DNA of 64,000 bases from Tropicibacter alexandrii. GTDB lineage: Bacteria; Pseudomonadota; Alphaproteobacteria; Rhodobacterales; Rhodobacteraceae. Both the position numbers and the translations under genes were made by a program. Every line of letters begins with the position of its first letter. The first letter of the stretch is position 1. Below the pieces are notes generated by a model that worked only from the letters and a program-made list of their open reading frames with translations, did no database searches and was not told the origin of the DNA. This document shows, in pieces, positions 17,404-25,556 of this stretch. The stretch covers positions 248,001-312,000 of the forward strand of contig NZ_RCTZ02000004.1 in assembly GCF_003667315.2 (NCBI RefSeq). The letters are read 5' to 3'.

Positions 17404-17429
17404 GTAGGATGGGTGATCACCCATCCTAC
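17404..17429. repeat. 26-bp perfect palindromic repeat, copy 1 of 4
   Basis: Half-site GTAGGATGGGTGA followed by its exact reverse complement TCACCCATCCTAC. Starts 2 bp after the desaturase-like stop codon. Identical copies lie at 31665-31690, 53527-53552 and 57640-57665, all at gene 3' ends. As RNA it forms an 11-bp stem with a GAUC loop. Confidence 0.95.
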
Positions 17430-17526
17430 TTGCGGTCGCCCGGTTTTCCCGACTTTCCGCGCCCGGAAATTTCAGTCATCCTATGTTCAAATCGATTTCC
17501 CAAGCCGGTTTTTGCAACCATAAGTC

Positions 17527-17555
17527 TTGTAACGCATTCGTGAGCTGACCATATG
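17527..17555 (+). promoter_or_regulatory. Possible promoter for the YqiJ/YqiK genes
   Basis: TTGTAA, 17 bp, CATATG, in a locally AT-rich stretch 33 bp before the first start codon. A TGTATACA palindrome follows at about 17559. Only a pattern match to a sigma-70-type promoter. Confidence 0.3.
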
Positions 17556-17588
17556 TTCTGTATACAAACGCATACAACCTGAAAACCG

Positions 17589-18326
17589 ATGATGACATTT
17601 CTTGCGGAAGGCTTCTTTCCGTTCACCCTTGCGCTTGCGCTCTTGTTTGGCCTGCTCCTGCTGGAACTGGTCTTTGCCCTTTTGGGCGGGACGTTGCTGG
17701 GCGCGGGCGGCGAGGTCGACGCCCCCGAACTGGATGTCGACGCGCCCGATCTTGGCGATCTCGACATCGATCTGGACCTTGACGGTCTGGACATTGACGC
17801 CGCCGATCTGGAACTGCCCGATCTAGATGCTGCCGAAGGCATCGACGCGCCGGAAGCCCCCAGCGGCATTGCCGCGTGGCTGGGCTTTGGCAAGATGCCC
17901 GCGCTGATCTGGCTGGCCTGCGTGCTGATGGTCTTTGGCCTTGTCGGCTTGGCCGTGCAGGTCGCGGCCTTGCGCCTGTTGGGGTGGGTTCTGCCGGCCT
18001 CTCTGGTCGCCATCCCGGCCATCGTCGGTGCGCTGTGGTTCGCCAAGCAATTCGGGGCGCTCTTTGCGCGCCTCTTGCCCAAGACCGAAACGCAGGCGCT
18101 GTCGGAACGCCATCTGGGCCGCCGCTCTGGCGTCGTCAGCCAAGGCACCGCCTCCCGTGGCCGCCCCGCCGAGGTCCGCGTGACGGATCGCTACGGCAAC
18201 ATCCATTACCTGCGCGCCGAGCCGCTTCGCGACGAGGCCGTTATCCCGCAGGGCACCGAAGTGCTTGTCCTGCGTCACAGATTTGAAGGCGGCTACCTGC
18301 TGGTGCCGCTGCCCACCGCCGATTGA
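17589..18326 (+). CDS. YqiJ-like OB-fold membrane protein (DUF1449 type)
   Basis: 245 residues. N-terminal membrane helix (about residues 12-35), an extremely acidic linker (about 38-90) built of repeating Asp-Leu-Asp-Ile units, two central helices (about 98-150), then a C-terminal OB-fold-like beta domain (RSGVVSQGTASRGRPAEVRVTD..., YGNIHYLRAEPL, VLVLRHRFEGGYLLVPL). In E. coli yqiJ sits directly before the flotillin gene yqiK, as here. The pair is thought to act together in membrane microdomains. It resembles NfeD-type partners of flotillins. The start at 17589 gives a membrane helix at the right place; the stop is 11 bp before the flotillin start. Confidence 0.85.
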   Translation: MMTFLAEGFFPFTLALALLFGLLLLELVFALLGGTLLGAGGEVDAPELDVDAPDLGDLDIDLDLDGLDIDAADLELPDLDAAEGIDAPEAPSGIAAWLGFGKMPALIWLACVLMVFGLVGLAVQVAALRLLGWVLPASLVAIPAIVGALWFAKQFGALFARLLPKTETQALSERHLGRRSGVVSQGTASRGRPAEVRVTDRYGNIHYLRAEPLRDEAVIPQGTEVLVLRHRFEGGYLLVPLPTAD

Positions 18327-18337
18327 TTGGAGACACG

Positions 18338-19996
18338 ATGGAAATCACACTTCTCATCACAGCCGTGGTGGCGTTTCTCGCCTTCCTGCTGTTCATCGGG
18401 CTGGTTCTCGCCCGCCTGTATCGCCGCGCCACGCGCGAGGTCAGCCTTGTCCGCACCGGTGCGGGCGGCAAGAAGGTGATCATGGACGGCGGCACCTTGG
18501 TCGTGCCGCTGCTGCACGAGGTCAGCCCCGTCAACATGAAGACCCTCCGGCTGGAAGTGAAACGCGATGGCGAGGCCGCGCTGATCACCCAAGACCGGAT
18601 GCGCGTCGATGTGGGCGTGGAATTCTACGTCTCGGTCAGCCCCACCGAAGAGGGCATTGCCCGCGCCGCGCAGACCCTTGGCGCGCGCACCTTCGACATC
18701 GACCAGTTGCGCGAGATGATCGAGGGCAAGCTGATCGACGGTCTGCGCGCCGTGGCCGCGCAGATGACCATGGACAATCTGCACGAAAACCGCGCCGACT
18801 TTGTGCAGGAGGTGCAGAACACCGTCTCCGAAGACCTGACCAAGAACGGCCTGTCGCTGGAATCCGTCTCGCTCACCGCGCTGGACCAGACCCCGTTCGA
18901 GGCGCTGGATGAAAACAACGCCTTCAACGCGGTCGGTATGCGCCGTCTGGCCGAGGTGATCGCGAACTCCAAGAAAGAGCGCGCGCAGATCGACGCCGAG
19001 GCCGAGGTTGCCGTGCGCCGCGCCGGGATGGAGGCAGAGCGTCAGCGCCTTGCCATCGAACGCGACGAAAAGCAGGCCAGCATCGAACAGATCCAGCAGG
19101 TTCAGACGATGCAGGCCGCGCAAGAGGCCGAAATCGCCGCCCGCCGCGAAGATTCGCTGCGCGAGACCGAACGCGCCCGCATCGCGCGCGAAGAGGCGAT
19201 CCGCAACGCCGAGATCCTGCGCGAAAAGAACATCCGCGAGGCCGAGATCACCAAGGAACGCGAGTTGGAGGTCGCCGATCAGGAACGCCAGATCATCATC
19301 GCGCAGAAGTCCGAGGAAGAGAGCCGCGCCCGCGCCTCCGCCGATCTTGCCCGCGCCGAAGCGACGAAAGCGATGGAAGCGGTGACCACCGCCAAGCAGG
19401 TCGCCGAGGCCGAGCGTCTCAAGCAGATCGCCCTGATCGAAGCGGCGCGTGAGGCCGAGCGTGAGGCTACCAAGGTCCGCCTTGCCGCGCAGGCTGAAAA
19501 GGACGCGGCGCAGGACCGCGCCGAGGCCCGCCGCGAAGAGGCGCAGGCCGATGCCGACGCGATCACCATCCGCGCCGAGGCCAAGAAGAAGGACATGCTG
19601 GCCGAGGCCGAGGGTACGCGCGCCATCACCGATGCCGAAAACGCCCTGTCTGCCGAGCTGATCGCGATGAAGATCCAGTTGGCGCGGATCGAGGCCTTCC
19701 CGCGTATCCTCGCAGAGGCGGTGAAACCGGCTGAAAAGATCGACACGATCCGCATCCACCAGATCACCGGTATGAACGGCGCGAATGGTGGCTCGGGCGG
19801 TGGCGACAAGCCCCCGGTCAATCAGGCGCTTGACTCGATCATGGGCATGGCCGTGCAGATGCCCGCGCTGAAAAAGCTGGGCGAGGATCTGGGTCTGTCG
19901 ATGGACGGCACGCTGGCGGGGCTGATCGACGACACCCCCAAACCCGCGAACGAAGCGAAACCTGCTGCCGGGCAGGACGGCGAAATCGCGGAGTGA
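18338..19996 (+). CDS. Flotillin-family protein (YqiK-like)
   Basis: 552 residues. N-terminal membrane helix (residues 2-25), a band-7/SPFH domain (about 28-200; TLVVPLLHEVSPVNMKTLRL, RMRVDVGVEFYVSV), then a long Ala/Glu/Arg-rich coiled coil (about 205-480), and a short Gly-rich tail. Flotillins oligomerise on membranes and organise lipid microdomains and membrane stress responses. The ATG at 18338 is chosen over a TTG five codons earlier because TTGGAGA is placed correctly for it. It forms an operon with the YqiJ-like gene and ends in a strong terminator. Confidence 0.93.
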   Translation: MEITLLITAVVAFLAFLLFIGLVLARLYRRATREVSLVRTGAGGKKVIMDGGTLVVPLLHEVSPVNMKTLRLEVKRDGEAALITQDRMRVDVGVEFYVSVSPTEEGIARAAQTLGARTFDIDQLREMIEGKLIDGLRAVAAQMTMDNLHENRADFVQEVQNTVSEDLTKNGLSLESVSLTALDQTPFEALDENNAFNAVGMRRLAEVIANSKKERAQIDAEAEVAVRRAGMEAERQRLAIERDEKQASIEQIQQVQTMQAAQEAEIAARREDSLRETERARIAREEAIRNAEILREKNIREAEITKERELEVADQERQIIIAQKSEEESRARASADLARAEATKAMEAVTTAKQVAEAERLKQIALIEAAREAEREATKVRLAAQAEKDAAQDRAEARREEAQADADAITIRAEAKKKDMLAEAEGTRAITDAENALSAELIAMKIQLARIEAFPRILAEAVKPAEKIDTIRIHQITGMNGANGGSGGGDKPPVNQALDSIMGMAVQMPALKKLGEDLGLSMDGTLAGLIDDTPKPANEAKPAAGQDGEIAE

Positions 19997-20002
19997 CATG
20001 GC

Positions 20003-20029
20003 GGAGGGCGGGGGTTCTCCCCGCCCTCC
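20003..20029. terminator. Bidirectional terminator between flotillin and extensin-like genes
   Basis: GGAGGGCGGGG / CCCCGCCCTCC, an 11-bp stem with a 5-nt loop, located between two convergent stop codons. Confidence 0.75.
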
Positions 20030-20035
20030 CTCGCC

Positions 20036-20701
20036 TTACCTCGGACGGCAGTAGGGGCCGTTGCCGTGGCGGGCCACGTCGAGATGAATGTGATCGCGGT
20101 GAAACCCGTCCGAGCCCGGCCCAAGCACCGTACCAAACGTCCCGCAAGCCTCGGCATGCATCTTCTTCAACGCCTTGCCACGCTTGCCCCCGCCCCAATC
20201 CGTTAGAACGGTCAGTTCTGTCCCGTCCTGCAGGATGAAAGCCGAGATATCGATGGCATTGCCCTTCCCATGCTCGGAAATCCGCGCGCCGGCCTGATGA
20301 TTGCGCGTGCGGCAGGCATAGCTGGCCGCTACCTTCAGCCCCGCCAGCTTGCCCAGTTTCTTCGTCGCGGGCTTCGCCGACCGGTCGACCCATGTCTTCA
20401 GCTGACGCGCCGTGGTGCAGTTGATGACCGCCGGTTGGCTGAGCGCGACGCCAGAAACCATGCGCAGGCTCACCGCATTCTCGATGCCGCAAGCGCCCTC
20501 GCCGGGCACGTCGCCGATCACTTCGCCCACCAGCGCGGGATCGCCGCACAGCCCGCCGCCCGCGTAGCTTTGCTCACCGGACCCGGCAAAGGCGTTTTTC
20601 AGGAACCCTCGGACGCCGTCCAGATCGGATTGCGCCTTGGGCGCCTCGCGGCCACCGCCGCAGGCCGCCAGAGCCATGCAAAAAAGGATCGCTTTTCTCA
20701 C
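20036..20701 (-). CDS. Extensin-like family lipoprotein (COG3921 type)
   Basis: 221 residues. Lipoprotein signal [14 protein letters not shown] with lipobox LAAC (Cys 14). The C-terminal domain (about residues 85-221) contains ISEHGKGNAIDISAF and FHRDHIHLDVARHG, a His/Asp metal-binding pattern like that of M15-type (VanY/Hedgehog-like) peptidases, so it may be a peptidoglycan hydrolase. Several Cys residues suggest disulfides. The GTG start overlaps the tyrA stop codon by 4 bp (GTGA), so it is coupled to hisC-tyrA although its function looks unrelated. Confidence 0.85.
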   Translation of the reverse strand: MRKAILFCMALAACGGGREAPKAQSDLDGVRGFLKNAFAGSGEQSYAGGGLCGDPALVGEVIGDVPGEGACGIENAVSLRMVSGVALSQPAVINCTTARQLKTWVDRSAKPATKKLGKLAGLKVAASYACRTRNHQAGARISEHGKGNAIDISAFILQDGTELTVLTDWGGGKRGKALKKMHAEACGTFGTVLGPGSDGFHRDHIHLDVARHGNGPYCRPR

Positions 20702-21612
20702 CGGTCTACCTTCACCCGCCCGAAATCCGGTTTATCCGTATCCTGACCGGCCTCCAGAATGCTACGGCGGATGGCGCGGGTGCGGGTGAAATAGGCATGA
20801 AGCTGCTCACCGTCGCCCGTTCGGATGGCCCGCTGCAAGGCGAACAGCTCTTCGGTGAAGCGGCCCAGCATTTCGATCGTGGCGTCCTTGTTGGTCAGGA
20901 AAACATCGCGCCACATGGTCGGATCGCTGGCGGCGATGCGGGTGAAGTCGCGGAACCCGGCGGCCGAGAACTTGATGACTTCTTGATCGGACACACGGCG
21001 CAGGTCGTCGGCCACGCCCACCATCGTATAGGCGATGAGGTGGGGGATGTGGCTGACCACGGCGCAGACCAGATCGTGATGCTCCGGGTCCATGCGTTCC
21101 GTGTCGGCGCCAAGCGCCTTCCAGTAGGTTTCGACCTGTGCCACGGCGTCGCTGTCATCCACCGGCACGATCAGGCACCAGCGGCCATCGAACAGCGTGG
21201 CAAAGCCCGACTCCGGCCCGGAATGCTCGGTTCCGGCCATCGGATGGGTGCCGACGAAATGCACGCCCTCGGGGACATACGGGGTGACCTCGTCGATGAT
21301 GGTCTGCTTGACCGAGCCGACGTCGATCACCGTCGCACCGGGTTTCAGATGCGGGGCGATGGCCTGCATCACCGCGCCCATCGCGCCCACGGGCGTGGCC
21401 AGCACGATCAGGTCGGCATCCGCGACGGCCTCTTCGGCGCTGTCACAGACCTCGTCGCACAGGCCGATCCGGCGGGCAGTGTCGCGCGTCGCCTCGGACC
21501 TTGCATAGCCCGCCACGGTGCCCGCCACGCCGCCGCGTTTCATCGCCCAGAACATGGACGAGGCGATCAGCCCCAGACCGATCAGTGCGACCTTGCCATA
21601 GACCTGCGTCAT
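20698..21612 (-). CDS. Prephenate/arogenate dehydrogenase
   Basis: 304 residues, TyrA family: oxidative decarboxylation of prephenate (or arogenate) towards tyrosine. Seen: [21 protein letters not shown] (NAD-binding GxGxxxxS), [19 protein letters not shown]-type segment ([15 protein letters not shown]) with the catalytic His, and a helical dimerisation domain. There is no chorismate mutase or ACT domain. The ATG overlaps the hisC stop (ATGA). hisC next to tyrA is a recurring pairing in alphaproteobacteria, consistent with an HisC-like aminotransferase that also works on aromatic precursors. Whether prephenate or arogenate is the substrate cannot be told. Confidence 0.92.
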   Translation of the reverse strand: MTQVYGKVALIGLGLIASSMFWAMKRGGVAGTVAGYARSEATRDTARRIGLCDEVCDSAEEAVADADLIVLATPVGAMGAVMQAIAPHLKPGATVIDVGSVKQTIIDEVTPYVPEGVHFVGTHPMAGTEHSGPESGFATLFDGRWCLIVPVDDSDAVAQVETYWKALGADTERMDPEHHDLVCAVVSHIPHLIAYTMVGVADDLRRVSDQEVIKFSAAGFRDFTRIAASDPTMWRDVFLTNKDATIEMLGRFTEELFALQRAIRTGDGEQLHAYFTRTRAIRRSILEAGQDTDKPDFGRVKVDR

Positions 21613-22694
21613 CGCTCACCTGCCTTGAACTGGCCGATGCAATAGGCCACGCGCCGCACGCTGGGTTCATCGCCCACGGTGATCCGCAGGCAATTCGGCA
21701 GGTTGTAGCCCGCCACGCGCCGCACGATCAGCCCCTGCTTTTGCAGATACAGATCACAGGCCTCTGCCTCGGACTGCGAGGCAAAGCGCGCCAGCACGAA
21801 ATTCGCGCATGACGTATCGGTTGGCACGCCATGTTCCATCAACTGTTCCGACAGGATGGCGCGCAGGCGGGTGTTTTCGTCCCGGCACTTGTCGGCATAG
21901 GCGATGTCGCGGATGGCGGCCTCGGCGGCGGCAAGGGCGGTGTTCGACAGGTTGAAGGGCCCGCGCAACCGGTTGAGCACGTCGATGATGGCTTTAGGCG
22001 CATAGCCCCAGCCGATCCGCAGCCCGCCCAGACCATAGAGTTTGGAAAACGTCCGGGTCATCACCACGTTGTCGCGCATCTCGACCAGCTTGGCACCGCC
22101 ATCATAGCCCTCGACATATTCCGCATAGGCCCCGTCGAGCACCAGCAGACACTGATCCGGGATGCCTTCGGCCAGACGCTCGATCTCGGCCATGCCGATC
22201 ATCGTGCCGGTGGGGTTGTTCGGATTGGCGATGAACACCAGCCGGGTCTTGTCGGTGCAGGCCTCAAGGATCGCGTCCACATCGGTGACGCGCTCGCGTT
22301 CCGCGACCTCGACCGGGGTGCCGCCCGCCGCCAGCGTGCTGATCTTGTACATGGCAAAGCCGTGCTCGGTGTGGATCACCTCGGTGCCCGGCCCGACATA
22401 GGCCTGACAGAGAAAGGTGATGATCTCGTCCGAGCCCACGCCACAAATGATCCGATCCGCGTCCAGCCCGTGGATCTCGGCAATGGCCGCGCGCAGGTCG
22501 GCATGGTCGGTGGACGGGTAGCGGTGCAGCTCATGGACCGAGCGCCGCACGGCCTCCTGCGCCGCCGGGCTGGGGCCAAACGGGTTCTCGTTCGAGCTGA
22601 GTTTCACCACATTGGTGACGCCCTCGACCTTGGATTTGCCGCCTTCATACAGCGCAATGTCCATGATACCGGGCTGGGCTTCGATCTTTGTCAT
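21609..22694 (-). CDS. hisC: Histidinol-phosphate aminotransferase (possibly also aromatic)
   Basis: 361 residues, PLP fold-type I. Seen: [16 protein letters not shown] at the N-terminus, [21 protein letters not shown], and the PLP-Lys motif [18 protein letters not shown]. It transfers an amino group to imidazole-acetol phosphate in histidine synthesis. Coupling with tyrA suggests a role in phenylalanine/tyrosine synthesis as well. The start at 22694 is supported by AGGAGA 7 nt upstream; an ATG-less extension of 5 codons is ignored. First gene of the leftward hisC-tyrA-extensin operon, divergent from the VWA-like gene. Confidence 0.93.
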   Translation of the reverse strand: MTKIEAQPGIMDIALYEGGKSKVEGVTNVVKLSSNENPFGPSPAAQEAVRRSVHELHRYPSTDHADLRAAIAEIHGLDADRIICGVGSDEIITFLCQAYVGPGTEVIHTEHGFAMYKISTLAAGGTPVEVAERERVTDVDAILEACTDKTRLVFIANPNNPTGTMIGMAEIERLAEGIPDQCLLVLDGAYAEYVEGYDGGAKLVEMRDNVVMTRTFSKLYGLGGLRIGWGYAPKAIIDVLNRLRGPFNLSNTALAAAEAAIRDIAYADKCRDENTRLRAILSEQLMEHGVPTDTSCANFVLARFASQSEAEACDLYLQKQGLIVRRVAGYNLPNCLRITVGDEPSVRRVAYCIGQFKAGER

Positions 22695-22815
22695 GTCGCT
22701 CTCCTGCACGGGGTGTGATTACCCGCATGGGACGCACAAGAAAAGCGGGAAACCTGACTTCCCTTCGTGGTCCAGACCCTTAGCATGGCAGCAATTGTTT
22801 TTCGGGACCGGGTTC

Positions 22816-24270
22816 ATGTTCAAGCATATTGTCGGGGCGATCGTGTCGCTGATGGTCTTTGTCGTGTCTGCCGGGCTGCTGGTGTCCGGGGATTACCGCC
22901 CGCGCGTGGTGCTGAGCCTGCTGGCCAGCGACCTGTACCAAGGGCGTGAGGCCGAGTTGATGGAACTGGCCGAGGCAAACCGGATCGACCTGACGGTGAC
23001 ATGGGTCAATGCGCGGCGGATGCGCACGGCGATCCGGATGGGGATCTACACCGATGCGATCTGGCCCGCCTCGTCGCTGTGGATCGAGGGGGCCGACCTG
23101 TTGCATGTGACCCCCGTTATGAGCGACCCCGTCGGGCTGGCCGTGGCGCAGCCGATTGCCGAGGGGCTTGGCTGGACCGGGCGCACCGATCTGACGGTAG
23201 ACGAGGTCTTCGAGGCCGCGCGTTCGGGTGCCTTTACCCTGACCCTGCCGTCCCCGAGCCAGACCGATATCGGTGCGCTGGCCTATCTGGGGGCGATGCA
23301 GGCGGCATGGGGCAGCGAGCCCCTGACGACCGAGGCACTGGCGTCGCCGGGCTTGCGGGACGCGCTCCGGGGCATGCTGGCGCAGGTCGACCGCGCGCCG
23401 GCCGAGGCGAATTGGCTGCGCCTTCCAGCTGCGGCGGGCCGCATGCAGGCGGTGTTCGCCACGGGTGCGCAAGTCTCGGCCTACAATAGCGTGTCGGATG
23501 TGCCGCTGATCCTGATCCGACCCGCAGACATGCAGATCGTGGCCGATGCGCCCATGGCCTTCGTGCCGGGCCATGACGCCGCGCAGGAAGCGGCGTTCCT
23601 GACCCTGCGCGATGCGCTTGCCGGGCCAGCGGACCCGGTCGCCCTGCCGCCACTGGATGTCGCGCTGGAGGCGTTGGACCTGTACCAGACCACGCTGCGC
23701 AGGCCGTCTTTGACGGCCTGGCTGGTCGATGCCTCGGGCGAGGGGGCGGACTGGGCCAAGGGGGCGCTTCAGGGGCAGTTCAACCCCGAGCAACTGGCCG
23801 TTGCCGGGACACAGGCGACGGCGCGTGACGTGTCCATCGTGATTCCCTTTGCCGAGAATATCGGCGCGCCCATCGTGGTCTCGGGCAACGACCCGACCGA
23901 TATGGCCCATGCGCGCCGCCAGATCGCCAGCCTCGCGGCCCAGCCGGGTGCGCGCGACCTTTGGTACGCGCTCTACGAGGGTTTCGAGGCGATGACCCCC
24001 TATCAGCAGGGGCACACCTTGGGCGACCACCTGCCCGCGATCATCGTGATGAGCCGGGGAGGCTCGATCCCCGACACGCGCGAGGCGCTGTTTGCGCATC
24101 TGGCGCAGGTGCCGTTTTCCCGGCAGGTGCCGGTTCAGGGACTCTGGGCCGAAGGCACGCCGCCGCCCGCGCTGGTCGAGATCACGACCGTCACGGGTGG
24201 CCAATTGATCGACGGCACGGTCGCCACCACGCGGATCGACGCGTTGAACGCCGCCCGGGCGGGGAATTAG
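22816..24270 (+). CDS. Membrane-anchored protein with substrate-binding-like and degenerate VWA-like domains
   Basis: 484 residues. An N-terminal hydrophobic segment (MFKHIVGAIVSLMVFVVSAG) is a signal anchor. Residues of about 25-280 resemble periplasmic binding-protein domains (FEAARSGAFTLTLPSPSQTDIGA-type segment, FVPGHDAAQEAAF). Residues of about 290-484 look like a VWA domain: LTAWLVDASGE in place of DxSGS, IVVSGNDPTDM, IIVMSRGGSIPDT, and a final TTVTGGQLIDGT like the TGG strand of VWA folds. The metal-site residues are only partly kept. Similar binding-protein/VWA fusions exist in other bacteria with unknown roles. Its stop overlaps the convergent pncB stop by 4 bp. Confidence 0.65.
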   Translation: MFKHIVGAIVSLMVFVVSAGLLVSGDYRPRVVLSLLASDLYQGREAELMELAEANRIDLTVTWVNARRMRTAIRMGIYTDAIWPASSLWIEGADLLHVTPVMSDPVGLAVAQPIAEGLGWTGRTDLTVDEVFEAARSGAFTLTLPSPSQTDIGALAYLGAMQAAWGSEPLTTEALASPGLRDALRGMLAQVDRAPAEANWLRLPAAAGRMQAVFATGAQVSAYNSVSDVPLILIRPADMQIVADAPMAFVPGHDAAQEAAFLTLRDALAGPADPVALPPLDVALEALDLYQTTLRRPSLTAWLVDASGEGADWAKGALQGQFNPEQLAVAGTQATARDVSIVIPFAENIGAPIVVSGNDPTDMAHARRQIASLAAQPGARDLWYALYEGFEAMTPYQQGHTLGDHLPAIIVMSRGGSIPDTREALFAHLAQVPFSRQVPVQGLWAEGTPPPALVEITTVTGGQLIDGTVATTRIDALNAARAGN

Positions 24271-25556
24271 ACGACCACGTCCATCGCTTCTTGTTGACCG
24301 ACATCGAAGACGCGCTTGTAACGCGCGATCTCGTCCTCGGGGCCCATCGCCTTGTTCGGATTGTCGGACAGTTTCACCGTCGGCTTGCCATTGGCGCTGA
24401 TCGCCTTGCAGACAAGGCTGAACGGCGCCAGCGCGTCATCCGGCGCGAGACCCCGGAAATCATTGGTCAACAGCGTGCCCCAGCCAAAGGACACCCGCAC
24501 GCGCCCGGCGAACTGTTCGTACAGTTCGAGGATCTTGTTCTCATCCAGCCCGTCGGAAAAGATGATCAGCTTGTCGCGCGGGTCCTCGCCCCGGTCGCGC
24601 CACCACTTGATGGCGATCTCGGCGCCGGTGGCGGGGTCGCCGCTGTCGATGCGGATGCCCGTCCACCCGGCCAGCCAGTCGGGCGCGTTCCTCAGGAAAC
24701 CCTCCGTCCCGTAGGTGTCGGGCAGGATGATGCGCAGGTTGCCATCGTGTTCCTCGTGCCAGTCGGCGAGCACGTCATACGGCGCGCGGGCAAGCGCGGC
24801 GTCATCCTGCGCCAGCGCGGCGTAGACCATGGGCAATTCATGGGCGTTGGTCCCGATGGCCTCCAGATCGCGGTTCTTGGCGATCAGGCAGTTCGAGGTG
24901 CCGACGAAGCTGGAGCCCAACCGTTCCAGCATGGCCTGCACACACCAGTCCTGCCACAGGAAACTGTGGCGCCGACGGGTGCCGAAATCGGCGATGCGCA
25001 GGCCGGGATTGGCGCGCAGCCCCTCGATCTTTTCCCACAGCTTGGTCATGGCGCGGGCATACAGAACCTGAAGCTCGAACTTGCCCATATCATTCAGCAC
25101 GGCGCGACCGCGCAGCTCCATCAGCACCGCAAGGGCGGGGATTTCCCACATCATGACCTCGGGCCACTTGCCCTCGAAGGTCAGCTCGTACTGGTCGCCG
25201 ACGCGCTCCAGATGGTAGGCGGGCAGGCGCAGGTTTTCGAACCATTCCATGAAATCGGGGCGGAACATCTGGCGCTTGCCGTAAAAGGTGTTGCCGCGCA
25301 GCCATGTGCTTTCGCCGCGGCTGAGCGACAGCGACCGGATGTGATCCAGCTGTTCGCGCAGCTCGCCCTCGTCGATCAGCTTGGCCAGCGGCACGTGGGA
25401 CGACCGGTTGATGAGGCTGAAGGTCACGTTGGTGTCCGCCTTGTTGCGGAAGACCGACTGGCACATCAGCAGCTTGTAGAAATCCGTGTCGATCAACGAT
25501 CGGACGATCGGATCGATTCTCCACTTGTGGTTCCAGACCCGGGTGGCGATGTCCAA
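24267..25556 (-). CDS. pncB: Nicotinate phosphoribosyltransferase
   Basis: Makes nicotinate mononucleotide from nicotinate and PRPP in NAD salvage. 429 residues, typical size. Seen: LIDTDFYKLLMCQSVF, FGTRRRHSFLWQDWC, FVGTSNCLIAKNRDLEAIGTN-type segment, NAHELPMVYAAL with the phosphorylated His region, and RIDSGDPATGAEIAIKWW. Only a TTG codon gives a sensible N-terminus (DIATRVWNHKW); GAAGGGGA lies 8 nt upstream. Its first 64 bp overlap the 3' end of the hybrid kinase gene, so both are in one operon with pncA further upstream. Confidence 0.95.
   Translation of the reverse strand: MDIATRVWNHKWRIDPIVRSLIDTDFYKLLMCQSVFRNKADTNVTFSLINRSSHVPLAKLIDEGELREQLDHIRSLSLSRGESTWLRGNTFYGKRQMFRPDFMEWFENLRLPAYHLERVGDQYELTFEGKWPEVMMWEIPALAVLMELRGRAVLNDMGKFELQVLYARAMTKLWEKIEGLRANPGLRIADFGTRRRHSFLWQDWCVQAMLERLGSSFVGTSNCLIAKNRDLEAIGTNAHELPMVYAALAQDDAALARAPYDVLADWHEEHDGNLRIILPDTYGTEGFLRNAPDWLAGWTGIRIDSGDPATGAEIAIKWWRDRGEDPRDKLIIFSDGLDENKILELYEQFAGRVRVSFGWGTLLTNDFRGLAPDDALAPFSLVCKAISANGKPTVKLSDNPNKAMGPEDEIARYKRVFDVGQQEAMDVVV

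Noticed and set aside
17404-17429. Palindrome as a phage or integron attachment site
   Set aside because: Four identical copies at gene ends, no integrase, no tRNA gene and no compositional break beside any of them.
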